DNA from: Nitrosopumilaceae archaeon
GTDB lineage: Archaea > Thermoproteota > Nitrososphaeria > Nitrososphaerales > Nitrosopumilaceae
Length of the DNA: 12,294 nucleotides
Assembly: GCA_007571225.1 (NCBI GenBank)
Contig: RKRU01000091.1
Coordinates: forward strand, 1 to 12,294
Direction: 5' to 3'
Shown here piece by piece: positions 6,483 through 12,294 of this stretch. The notes beneath the pieces were generated by a model. That model had not been told where the DNA came from and searched no databases. It saw only the letters and a list, made by a program, of their open reading frames with translations. Within the stretch, counting starts at the first letter, position 1, and the number at the start of each line of letters is the position of its first letter. The position numbers and the translations under genes were made by a program.

Positions 6483-6869
6483 TTAAGGAAGCCGTGAAGG
6501 GGGCGGCTTTATGTTACGTCCCTTCAGTATGTCGCGTACTTCTGGAATCTCCCACGCATATTGTATGTGGACGCATACATCTTCCTCACAGTATTCGCAC
6601 CATGGCCATTCATTGTTGAAATATACCGAGATTATCCTGCCATCTTTTCCTATATTGTTGTCCAGTATCTTGACATGGTCCTCGTACATGTTTACGTGCT
6701 CAAACCGCTTCTTCCTTACAGTTGCTATCTTGTCACGCAGCGCCAGATCGACAAACTGTGACACGTTTGTAATGCCCTCGTTTCTCACCGTCTGAGTCTT
6801 CAACAGTCTCTCAATTTCGTCAATCAGCCCCCTCTTCACTGCTGCCGTCTTCCAGTCTTCCTTAACCAT
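6483..6869 (-). CDS. Ribbon-helix-helix regulator with a C-terminal zinc-binding extension
   Basis: A 128-residue protein in two parts. Residues 1-52 look like a ribbon-helix-helix DNA-binding domain (KTAAVKRGLIDEIERLLKT, then TNVSQFVDLALRDKI, the second helix). The C-terminal part holds WCEYCEEDVCVHIQYAWEIP, a CxxC...CxH arrangement likely to bind zinc, then IPEVRDIL. The second-helix motif TNxSQFxDLALRxK is shared with the small regulator encoded divergently at 7008, so the two are paralogues. The start codon (complement at 6867-6869) faces an AT-rich intergenic region that probably holds the operators of both. In plasmids and viruses such proteins often control copy number or their own operon; that role is inferred here. 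Confidence 0.75.
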   Translation of the reverse strand: MVKEDWKTAAVKRGLIDEIERLLKTQTVRNEGITNVSQFVDLALRDKIATVRKKRFEHVNMYEDHVKILDNNIGKDGRIISVYFNNEWPWCEYCEEDVCVHIQYAWEIPEVRDILKGRNIKPPPSRLP

Positions 6870-7007
6870 ACTATATTATAATGATAATACTATATTTATT
6901 TTTATCTTATATGTAACATATGATTTAGATATTAATCATTAATTATTGGGTTATAGTATGATAGTTATCGCATAAACAATAAATACAAAATATCATAAAT
7001 ATATGAT
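6870..7007. promoter_or_regulatory. Very AT-rich divergent promoter/operator region between two RHH genes
   Basis: A 138-base region far richer in A+T than its surroundings. ATGATA or its complement TATCAT occurs at 6881-6886, 6958-6963, 6991-6996 and 7003-7008. The last two form a 7-bp inverted repeat, ATATCAT (6990-6996) with ATGATAT (7003-7009), which runs into the start codon at 7008, a place where a bound repressor would block both transcription and initiation. ATAAATAC near 6980-6987 is a plausible TATA element 21-28 bases before that start. The short spaced repeats suit dimeric ribbon-helix-helix binding. The AT-rich block could also act as a DNA-unwinding element. Confidence 0.6.
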
Positions 7008-7163
7008 ATGGCAAACAACTGGGTCACCGTTGGGATCAGAAAGAGCATGCTAAAGAAGATAGACGACTATGTACGGGGTGGGGTGGACCCCACAATCACA
7101 AATACGTCACAGTTCATTGATCTGGCACTGCGTGAAAAATTTGCGAGGGATCAGAAACAATGA
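7008..7163 (+). CDS. Small ribbon-helix-helix regulator (51 residues), first gene of the replication operon
   Basis: ATG at 7008 reads MANNWVTVGIRKSMLKKIDD, then YVRGGVDPTITNTSQFIDLA and LREKFARDQKQ, ending with TGA at 7161-7163. The short beta strand (WVTVGIRKS), first helix (MLKKIDDYV) and second helix (TSQFIDLALREKF) make a complete ribbon-helix-helix fold with nothing else, as in CopG-like regulators. It shares TNxSQFxDLALRxK with the divergent 128-residue protein. The next gene starts inside its stop codon (ATGA at 7160-7163), so translation is probably coupled. Likely role: repressor of its own operon, which encodes the replication protein. This is inferred from fold and position. Confidence 0.75.
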   Translation: MANNWVTVGIRKSMLKKIDDYVRGGVDPTITNTSQFIDLALREKFARDQKQ

Positions 7164-7498
7164 GCCTCTCTACTACATATGATTCCCCATACTACTCCAT
7201 TCGGAATGCTTGCTATATCATGTCATACTTGAATACAGATAGGAGACACAACACCACAAGCCATCCAATATGCGCCAAACGTCTTGTTCTGCATCCGTTT
7301 TTGAGTAGTGATATGTTGTGCGTCTTTTGCAGGCGTTGCAACATCAGCGTGACAGACAAGGATTATTGCAACAGGCGTTTTTCACGACACGGCCTTCTTG
7401 ACTTGCAGGTAGTGGTTGTGGTGGTAGGGGAGACGGAGACCGGATTGGGCCAAGGGTCCGCCCATGGGGCGCCAACAGTGGGGGGACGGTGGTTATAA
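7160..7498 (+). CDS. Unknown cysteine-rich protein in the replication operon (112 residues)
   Basis: The start overlaps the previous stop as ATGA, and the stop TAA (7496-7498) overlaps the next start as TAATG; this double coupling is the best evidence that the frame is real. The middle holds MLCVFCRRCNISVTDKDYC, with cysteines at 54, 57, 60 and 70 (CxxCxxC...C), a possible zinc site, preceded by histidines at 37 and 45. The C-terminus is odd: six consecutive valines, then a glycine-rich, low-complexity tail ending GGRWL. No family is recognised. The tail may be poorly structured or newly acquired sequence. Confidence 0.55.
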   Translation: MSLSTTYDSPYYSIRNACYIMSYLNTDRRHNTTSHPICAKRLVLHPFLSSDMLCVFCRRCNISVTDKDYCNRRFSRHGLLDLQVVVVVVGETETGLGQGSAHGAPTVGGRWL

Positions 7499-7833
7499 TG
7501 ATAATAGAAAAGGTAGAGACGGGCAACTTTCTGACTGCCGGATTTGTACGTGAAAAGAGGCTTACCACGCTGAGGATAATGGATGAGGGCCAGATGGTTA
7601 AATTTGAACAGAACGGAAAGGGTGAGGTCGAGAAGATCTCACTCGGAGTTGAATATCAGAACATGCAGGCAGGCGATCCCACAACATGGACCCTCAACAA
7701 CAAGAGCCGTAATACGTTGATTGACATATTTGGCAGTGACACCTCAAAGTGGGTTGGCAGAATAGTAGAGATCAAGCTGGAAGGCACAGGTGAATTTGAA
7801 CATTTGATGGTCGATACAATGAGGACAAAATAA
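7498..7833 (+). CDS. Conserved phage/plasmid-type protein, possibly ssDNA-binding or recombination-associated (111 residues)
   Basis: ATG at 7498 overlaps the preceding TAA by one base (TAATG); an in-frame GTG at 7489 is the alternative start. The protein reads as alternating beta strands, with a conserved-looking core WTLNNKSRNTLIDIFGSDTS followed by KWVGRIVEIKLEG. That pattern (N-K plus a polar run, a small helix, GxDTxxWVG, then a strand) is familiar from small proteins encoded beside replication and single-strand-binding genes in many phages. The fold is probably a small beta barrel, so a DNA-binding role in replication is plausible but not shown. The stop TAA at 7831-7833 overlaps the next ATG. 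Confidence 0.7.
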   Translation: MIIEKVETGNFLTAGFVREKRLTTLRIMDEGQMVKFEQNGKGEVEKISLGVEYQNMQAGDPTTWTLNNKSRNTLIDIFGSDTSKWVGRIVEIKLEGTGEFEHLMVDTMRTK

Positions 7834-8138
7834 TGGCTTGTAACATCTTGTTTAACCCAAAGATATACTGTCAAGTGCAGATTGCCCTATCTATGTGCAG
7901 GCTTGCCTGTCATGCGCGGTTCCATCTCACCATTTCCCTCTTTTTTTATTATGTGCAGTCAGTACATGCGGATTCTCCTACGAAGGCCGGGGCCGCATTG
8001 TCATTTATGATAACATGCTTGAAACATCTTGTCTTGCCGTACGACAGTATCGTTCTTGCTATACGGCTGCCAGACGGTATGTGCGGATTTGAGAGGTACA
8101 CACTGGCAGTATGCTACGGGGAGGCTACAATACGATGA
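7833..8138 (+). CDS. Unknown Cys/His-rich protein in the replication operon (101 residues)
   Basis: ATG at 7833 overlaps the previous stop (TAATG). The frame closes with TGA at 8136-8138, which overlaps the ATG of the zinc-ribbon gene at 8135 (ATGA). Two coupled ends are unlikely by chance and are the main support. The protein has cysteines and histidines through its length (C3, C13, C22, C26, H27, H31, C62, H65, C84, C94) and two hydrophobic stretches, LTISLFFYYVQ and AALSFMITCLKHLVL. It has no known domain. A competing frame at 7895-8092 with a basic C-terminus also looks protein-like, so this call is tentative; the T7 run within it could be read as a terminator instead. Confidence 0.45.
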   Translation: MACNILFNPKIYCQVQIALSMCRLACHARFHLTISLFFYYVQSVHADSPTKAGAALSFMITCLKHLVLPYDSIVLAIRLPDGMCGFERYTLAVCYGEATIR

Positions 8139-8356
8139 GATGCCGCGGGGTGTGCGAACAGCACAAGGTACGCAAACCAGGACCATGCAGCCGCTACGAG
8201 GCAGGACAGTCTCGATGCCAGCATTGTGATGTGTGGATGATAACTGATGAGTCTGTGTGTCCGTGCTGCAAGTTAAAACTGAGGCGGCGTGCCAGACGCC
8301 GGCCCAAGGTTGCCGTCTACGCGCATTCAAACAACGTTTCTGAAGTGTCGACATGA
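8135..8356 (+). CDS. Thaumarchaeal-type zinc-ribbon protein (73 residues)
   Basis: The sequence opens MRCRGVCEQHKVRKPGPC, then RYEAGQSRCQHCDVW, then VCPCCKLKLRRRARRRPK. Cysteines at 3, 7, 18, 28, 31, 42, 44 and 45 give CxxxC, CxxC and CPCC clusters, with a strongly basic segment after the last one. The order CxGxC, RYxxGQxRCxxC, CPCCxxxLR matches a small zinc-ribbon family that I recall as multicopy in thaumarchaeal genomes; its function is unknown but nucleic-acid binding fits. I chose ATG 8135 over the in-frame ATG at 8111 because it begins at the conserved MxCxGxC and because it overlaps the preceding stop as ATGA. The stop is 6 bases before the replication gene. Confidence 0.75.
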   Translation: MRCRGVCEQHKVRKPGPCSRYEAGQSRCQHCDVWMITDESVCPCCKLKLRRRARRRPKVAVYAHSNNVSEVST

Positions 8357-8362
8357 AGAAAA

Positions 8363-10579
8363 ATGACCATGACAGCAGACAAGAGTTCTGCCTGCCAGCC
8401 TGAGAACCAGGGAGAACTCAAGCGGTTTTTGCATCTACAGGGCTTCAATATAGTAGCCATGCGCCCAAACAAGATGCCAGAAGGCATGCGCGGCAAACAG
8501 ACATACAGGTACCAAGAGCCTCTAACGACACATGTAATGGCCGCCCAAAACTGGGGGATCCAACATACTACAGATCCAAAGTGCCATGACGTAATATTTC
8601 TGGACTGGGATTACGGGGACATTGCCGCACACCCTGGATTAAAAGAATTGATGTGTACAAGAAGACTCAAGTCCGACACGCAGAATAGTTACCATGGTCT
8701 CATTCGCCTGACTGACTGTACATTGGAGGCTTGTCAGCATCTTGCCGAAAACAACGGCATCGACGGTCTTGAGATATTTGCAGCAGGCAGAAATTCACAC
8801 ACTCTGGCATTGTTTGGTGTGTATGAGACTCGTAATGGAGGAGGCCTCTCAAAATGGGAGATGGTTTCAGACAGCATCATACTGGACAGGACGGGAAGGG
8901 AGCTGGGTAGGGTAGTGCCCAAGAGAACCAAAAAAACTGCAGACCGTCAGACGGTAATTGCCCGCGAAGCAGGCAAGATGGTCTGTAGAGGGCACAGACA
9001 CCGCGTCTTGCTCACCCGAATATCCTCGCTGTACACGCACGGAACCAAGAGCATGCAGGAGATAACAGAGGCAATCCGCGCTACGTGCAGCGATATTGAG
9101 GGAATAGAGGATTTTCTGCCCCCTGACGGCAGGGACCGCTCCGAGCTTGAAGACATGATAAGATGGGTCATACAGAACCATGTCACATCACAACAGATCA
9201 GCTTGGCGCTTTTGACTGATGACGATAGAAGGTATCATTACGCCCATGTACGGGGTGTAGGAGACCAGTTCGGACTGTATGTGTGGGATGGAGAGCGATG
9301 GGATCCAGAGTCTGCCCATGCCATACTAGGTGAGATGAAGCGGCTTGGCGGCGGTTATTCAATGGTGAGGAGCAGAGATGCTGAAGAGATGGTAAAGCAG
9401 CTCTCAGTAGATCCCGTAACGCTACAAGTCGATGTGGCCGCAATGCATGAGGAGATGAAGGGCATTATTACAGACCCTACTGGCCACTATGTGGATGTGG
9501 TAGAGGAGGGCCCCATCTGTGTGAAAAAGATCGATCCCACGAAACAGTTTTACTACTCACCCACACTGAAACATCCACTGGAGCAGGCTACAAATGATTA
9601 TTCGCCCTCTCCTGTAGTGCTGCTTGATATGCTCAAATGGATGTTTCCTGATGCTAAGAATCGCAACGTGGTTGTGGATCAGGTTGCCAGTATATTCTGT
9701 CCTCAAGATTTGTGTGGGGCGCGCAAGGAGCTGTTGCTGGTAGGGAAGACTGAGACATTCAAGTCTACACTACTTATGGTGATACGAAAGATGTTGCAGG
9801 CCGACCGCGTCAGCAACATCACGCAGACCCAGTTGGACGAGAACTCGTTTGCAGAGGGACAGATGGCAGGCTGCCTGACAAACCTGACAGACGAAGAAGA
9901 GATGACAAGGGCCAAAAAGTCTGGACTCAAAAAGGATCTGATTACGCGCGAGGAGGCGCGCGTAAACAAAAAGTCCGTCAGAGACCAAGTTCTAGAGATG
10001 ACTTGGCCTATCTGGATTGGCAGTCGCAACAAGATACCGCCGCTGGCAGAAGACGACGACATAGATGCCATACTGCGCAGGACACAGATAGTGCGCGTCT
10101 CAGATAGGGCGGCCAAATGGAACGGTGACAGGAGTAAACTGTTAAGCGGACCCGAGATTGCAAGGGCGGCCCAATACTTTCTGGGAAGGGCAAAGAAGAT
10201 GATTCAGAAACAGGACATGCACAAACAGACAAAGGAAGAAGTACTGGCGATATACCATGATGTGGTTACTGGTGAACTTGTGGTATGGATTGAGGCCAAC
10301 TTTAACCGTTGTCCGCCATATGAGGGTGTGGAATTGAGGGTGCTAAGGCAGAGGTTCAACCACGACACAAAGAATAATATGGGGTATGATACGTTTCGCG
10401 GACAGATTGACGAGCTGGGATTTACAAGGGACCCAAAGTGCCGCGTGGGCAGGAGCCTAAGCGAGGAGATGAAACATTGGGAGGTGTATGATGTGAACGT
10501 ACATAATACATGGCTTGTCCGAAGCCTAGTTCTGGGACTGCAACCCAAATCGCCTGCAGTAAACCAAAAGCTAAACTAG
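8363..10579 (+). CDS. PrimPol-SF3 helicase replication protein (738 residues)
   Basis: A multidomain replication initiator of plasmid/virus type. The N-terminal part (about residues 20-180) looks like an archaeo-eukaryotic primase-polymerase domain: VIFLDWDYGD with metal-binding D81 and D83, NSYHGLIRL with H111, and GLEIFAAGRNSHTLAL, where E137 stands at the third acidic site. A middle part (about 200-430) links to a superfamily 3 helicase. The helicase has Walker A LLLVGKTETFKSTLL (461-469, K467), an acidic Walker B-like LTNLTDEEEM (about 504-513), sensor-1/motif C WPIWIGSRNKIPP (N557) and AILRRTQIV (R572/R573, arginine-finger region). A C-terminal region of about 150 residues could be a winged-helix DNA-binding part. 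The F at the usual glycine of Walker A (GKTETFKST) is unusual. It is the last and largest gene of the operon. The arrangement recalls archaeal plasmid replication proteins of the pRN1 ORF904 kind, but sequence details differ. Confidence 0.85.
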   Translation: MTMTADKSSACQPENQGELKRFLHLQGFNIVAMRPNKMPEGMRGKQTYRYQEPLTTHVMAAQNWGIQHTTDPKCHDVIFLDWDYGDIAAHPGLKELMCTRRLKSDTQNSYHGLIRLTDCTLEACQHLAENNGIDGLEIFAAGRNSHTLALFGVYETRNGGGLSKWEMVSDSIILDRTGRELGRVVPKRTKKTADRQTVIAREAGKMVCRGHRHRVLLTRISSLYTHGTKSMQEITEAIRATCSDIEGIEDFLPPDGRDRSELEDMIRWVIQNHVTSQQISLALLTDDDRRYHYAHVRGVGDQFGLYVWDGERWDPESAHAILGEMKRLGGGYSMVRSRDAEEMVKQLSVDPVTLQVDVAAMHEEMKGIITDPTGHYVDVVEEGPICVKKIDPTKQFYYSPTLKHPLEQATNDYSPSPVVLLDMLKWMFPDAKNRNVVVDQVASIFCPQDLCGARKELLLVGKTETFKSTLLMVIRKMLQADRVSNITQTQLDENSFAEGQMAGCLTNLTDEEEMTRAKKSGLKKDLITREEARVNKKSVRDQVLEMTWPIWIGSRNKIPPLAEDDDIDAILRRTQIVRVSDRAAKWNGDRSKLLSGPEIARAAQYFLGRAKKMIQKQDMHKQTKEEVLAIYHDVVTGELVVWIEANFNRCPPYEGVELRVLRQRFNHDTKNNMGYDTFRGQIDELGFTRDPKCRVGRSLSEEMKHWEVYDVNVHNTWLVRSLVLGLQPKSPAVNQKLN

Positions 10580-10597
10580 TTGATGTAATCTTTGCCG

Positions 10598-10631
10598 TTT
10601 TTTCTTTTTTTTGCACGGTTCTAACTTTTTT
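10598..10631 (+). terminator. Oligo-T tracts after the replication gene
   Basis: T6 (10598-10603), T8 (10605-10612) and T6 (10626-10631) follow the stop codon at 10577-10579. Archaeal RNA polymerase commonly terminates in such tracts, so this is a likely end of the operon transcript. Confidence 0.55.
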
Positions 10632-10692
10632 CCTAATTATGTACAAAGTATTTTTGTACATATTGTCATTTAAAATCCTGGCAGCACGGCAG

Positions 10693-10926
10693 AAATGGAA
10701 AAATGAGAAAGCAGTGTATGGTTTTTTCCATTTTTTCAGGCACTGATTTTGTTTTTTGTCCAAGGATTGTGCCTATTTTTCCATTTTTCCATTTTTTTGT
10801 GCATGTTGGACTGGAAAAATGAAGAGGAGGGAACGGGTACGTGCAGGAACCCAAAGTGTTTGGTAGGCCGAGTCTACAAATAATGGAAAAAACGGAAAAC
10901 GTGCCTGAGTTTTTCCATTTTCTCCA
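10693..10926. repeat. Cluster of TTTTTCCA/TGGAAAAA octamers in three imperfect inverted repeats; candidate replication origin
   Basis: Seven exact octamers occur: TGGAAAAA at 10696-10703, 10812-10819 and 10884-10891; TTTTTCCA at 10723-10730, 10776-10783, 10784-10791 and 10910-10917. A near copy (TTTTCTCCA) lies at 10918-10926. They pair into successive hairpin-capable blocks: 10693-10703 with 10722-10733; 10776-10791 with 10812-10819; 10884-10891 with 10910-10917. No credible protein is encoded here; the hydrophobic open frame on the plus strand is an effect of the T-runs. Repeated short sites beside a replication gene are typical of iterons, so an origin or initiator-binding region is the leading idea. 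Overlapping terminators are the alternative. Confidence 0.6.
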
Positions 10927-10941
10927 TTTTCATTATGTGTT

Positions 10942-11026
10942 GTAACTGTTTACATCCAGCGTAAACAATCTGTCAAATTTGTTCCTAAAATTAGTCATTT
11001 AGGTGTAGAGGGACGTAAACAGATAC
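10942..11026 (-). repeat. 85-bp dispersed inverted-end element, copy C (right flank, inverted)
   Basis: On the minus strand it begins GTATCTGTTTACGTC, contains TTTTAGGAACAAATTTG and ATTGTTTACGCTGG, and ends GATGTAAACAGTTAC. It is the same element as copies A and B with one extra base and reversed orientation. The end nearer the cassette keeps the exact GTAACTGTTTAC terminus; the outer end has one change (GTATC for GTAAC). It lies beside the octamer cluster. Confidence 0.8.
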
Positions 11027-11116
11027 ATCTGATGCCGTGGTATACGATGCCTAAGGTGGTGGCTGTAGTTTGATGGGCTGTTTAAATGCTAAATAGATAC
11101 AACATGTGGAAAAAGC

Positions 11117-11209
11117 ATGGAGAAGAGTAGATACTTTCTGCGGTGCGGGCATGTGCAGGGAGTAAAATCTACTCAGACATGGTGGTGCTCAAAGTGCAAG
11201 ATGCTGTAG
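11117..11209 (+). CDS. Tiny zinc-ribbon-like protein (30 residues)
   Basis: ATG 11117 gives MEKSRYFLRCGHVQGVKSTQ followed by TWWCSKCKML and TAG at 11207-11209. The ligand set CxH...CxxC (C10, H12, C24, C27) is compact enough to form a minimal zinc knuckle. TTTAAAT at 11081-11087 and CTAAATAG at 11089-11096 are possible TATA elements 20-36 bases upstream. Such very small CxxC proteins are frequent in thaumarchaea. No family name is assigned, and the short length limits confidence. Confidence 0.5.
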   Translation: MEKSRYFLRCGHVQGVKSTQTWWCSKCKML

Positions 11210-11240
11210 GCAGTAGAACCGTCACAATTAATTACTGCTG

Positions 11241-11369
11241 ATGAGACTACGGGAAGGACACTGCATATGTATACATTATGGGTATGGACAGATAGTCAGA
11301 AAGGATGTATGGATGTGCTACAAGTACAAAAGGCCGCAGCGTACGTGTCAGGCCGACTCTGAATTTTAG
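11241..11369 (+). CDS. Tiny Cys/His protein, possible degenerate paralogue of the preceding one (42 residues)
   Basis: ATG 11241 reads MRLREGHCICIHYGYGQIVR, then KDVWMCYKYKRPQRTC, ending with TAG at 11367-11369. The pattern CxH, then thirteen residues, then WMCYKY parallels the neighbour's CxH, eleven residues, WWCSKC, with the last cysteine replaced by tyrosine. This suggests duplication followed by loss of one ligand. It follows the neighbour by 31 bases on the same strand. It may be a real protein with a rearranged metal site, or a decaying copy. Confidence 0.35.
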   Translation: MRLREGHCICIHYGYGQIVRKDVWMCYKYKRPQRTCQADSEF

Positions 11370-11443
11370 ATATAGTTGTTATGATGGTGGGCGCGTTACA
11401 GGTTACGCCCCCCCCCCCTCTCACTCCACTTCATAAACACCCC

Positions 11444-11527
11444 GTAGTTGTTTGGGTCACTCGCGCCAGAATAACTGATCCCAAGTACAAATTCCGCAAA
11501 TTGTTTACATCTAATCTAAATGATTGT
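11444..11527 (+). repeat. 84-bp dispersed element, degenerate copy D
   Basis: It aligns without gaps to copy B over the full 84 bases: GTAGTTGTTT for GTAACTGTTT, CCAGAATAACTGATCCCAAG for the segment before the core, then ACAAATTCCGCAAATTGTTTA, and a much-changed right end. It retains the CAAATT...GCAAATTGTTTA core but has lost the terminal palindrome, so it looks like an old copy. An uninterrupted run of eleven C lies just upstream at 11408-11418. Confidence 0.6.
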
Positions 11528-11652
11528 ATGTGGTGGTAGTGGGGAGAGGAGGTAACCTGTAACGTGGGCGCCTAGCTATATGTAGGAGTAGACGGTGGTG
11601 CGGACCCATTAAAAGTGAATGCTTAAAAAAGCAACAATCTGTGTAGCATTCG

Positions 11653-12294
11653 TTATGCTCTTTGGAATCTCCGATATATGATGTATAAAGATACTACCAA
11701 TACCAGTACTCCCACTATGGTTGCGATGCCTGTCAAAGTAGTGGAAGTGGCGGGCCGCGGTATGGCAAAGTCTGGTTCTGCGGGAGGTATTGTTGTATGG
11801 GCCTGTCCGCCCCATTTGTTGTACATGGTGATGTCTGTCTGTCTGTGTGGTGTCAGATCCAGAATCGTACAGCTTACGTCAAGACATTTCTGTCTGACCT
11901 CCGTACCGTTGACTTTTACCATTTTTACCATGCCAAAGTTTTCAGGTGGGGACAGGTTGATCATTGCCCCTTGAACCCTTTCTGCACTGAGTGTGTTGTC
12001 CGTTCTGACGTTTATGGTGATGTTCTCATGTCCACCAAAAGAATAGTATTTGTAGTTAAGTATGTGTGTGGTAGTGTCATTTATGGTGATGTGCAGGGAT
12101 GTGGGGGATAGTACGCCTAGTCCTAGATGGTATGGAAGCGCCATGCGTATGGTTTTTGTAGGTTGCGGATACTGTCCGGTTAGCGTGATGATCTCTTTTA
12201 GTAGACTGTCTGCAATGGGTGGTGTTGTACTGTTCTGCTGACGAATTTCCAAGTCTTCAAAGTATGCTGATGTGCGCAGTATAGTTGTGTTTAT
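11653..12294 (-). CDS. Exported, C-terminally anchored protein (partial, N-terminus beyond window)
   Basis: The coding frame is open from the right edge (reading INTTILRTSAYFEDLEIRQQ in frame) to a TAA at 11655-11653, so the visible 213 residues are the C-terminal part. The chain is rich in threonine, asparagine and proline and has four N-glycosylation sequons (NST, NDT, NIT, NGT), beta-strand-like segments and a possible disulfide pair (KCLDVSC). It ends with a proline/alanine-rich linker (PPAEPDFAIPRPAT), one hydrophobic helix (IATIVGVLVLVVSLYIIY) and a basic RRFQRA tail. This is the layout of archaeal surface or secreted proteins held by a C-terminal membrane helix with the bulk outside. 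The family is not recognised. An internal TTG at 12252 could be mistaken for the start. Confidence 0.75.
   Translation of the reverse strand: MNTTILRTSAYFEDLEIRQQNSTTPPIADSLLKEIITLTGQYPQPTKTIRMALPYHLGLGVLSPTSLHITINDTTTHILNYKYYSFGGHENITINVRTDNTLSAERVQGAMINLSPPENFGMVKMVKVNGTEVRQKCLDVSCTILDLTPHRQTDITMYNKWGGQAHTTIPPAEPDFAIPRPATSTTLTGIATIVGVLVLVVSLYIIYRRFQRA

Noticed and set aside
7936..7948. Oligo-T tract as terminator inside the replication operon
   Set aside because: The tract is short and lies inside a frame with coupled ends; it could cause partial termination but that cannot be shown here.
7895..8092. 65-residue frame starting GTG within the 7833-8138 gene
   Set aside because: It reads fairly protein-like at its C-terminus but lacks the coupled start and stop seen for the overlapping frame; kept only as an alternative.
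10510..10746. 78-residue hydrophobic frame overlapping the end of the replication gene
   Set aside because: Its hydrophobicity comes from T-rich, repeat-containing DNA; it starts within the replication gene and has no domain or promoter support.

Overview
The window looks like a piece of an archaeal chromosome, most likely an ammonia-oxidising thaumarchaeon (Nitrososphaerota) of fairly high G+C such as the Cenarchaeum lineage. The evidence is a proteasome alpha subunit, an archaeal MTH1-type SPOUT methyltransferase, a divergent single-cluster ferredoxin, several very small CxxC proteins of a kind I associate with thaumarchaea, leaderless genes with a TATA-like box about 25-27 bases before the start codon, and oligo-T tracts after genes. 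The genus is inference; the archaeal assignment is firmer.

Left part (1-6222), cellular genes: the tail of an unidentified gene overlaps an M20 metallopeptidase (77-1468). A small ferredoxin converges on it from the minus strand (1899-1720). A gene-poor stretch (1900-2563) holds a candidate structured RNA and one copy of an 84-bp repeat. psmA (2564-3301) is followed after 6 bases by a SPOUT methyltransferase (3308-4141) and a tiny membrane peptide. About 770 bases with no convincing intact gene (4269-5034) contain tandem and direct repeats. A minus-strand pair encodes a four-helix membrane protein and a small zinc protein. A leaderless gene for a one-helix hypothetical protein ends this part.

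Middle part (about 6325-11026), a plasmid- or virus-like replication cassette: two ribbon-helix-helix regulators diverge from a very AT-rich region with repeated ATGATA/TATCAT motifs. The rightward regulator heads a six-gene operon: the regulator, an unknown Cys-rich protein, a phage-type conserved protein, an unknown Cys/His-rich protein, a zinc-ribbon protein, and a 738-residue PrimPol-SF3 helicase replication protein. Four successive gene junctions are stop/start overlaps (ATGA or TAATG), which supports even the unrecognised reading frames. Just downstream lies a non-coding, T/A-skewed region with seven exact TTTTTCCA/TGGAAAAA octamers, a candidate replication origin. I see no integrase and no tRNA attachment site, so this may be a relic or a non-canonical integrated element.

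The most notable structure is a family of dispersed 84-85-bp elements with GTAACTGTTTAC-type terminal inverted repeats. There are four copies: 2393-2476, 6325-6408, 10942-11026 (inverted) and 11444-11527 (degenerate). Two of them bracket the replication cassette in opposite orientation. Right part (11027-12294): two tiny zinc-binding ORFs, the fourth repeat copy, and the 3' portion of a minus-strand gene for an exported, C-terminally anchored protein that runs off the window.
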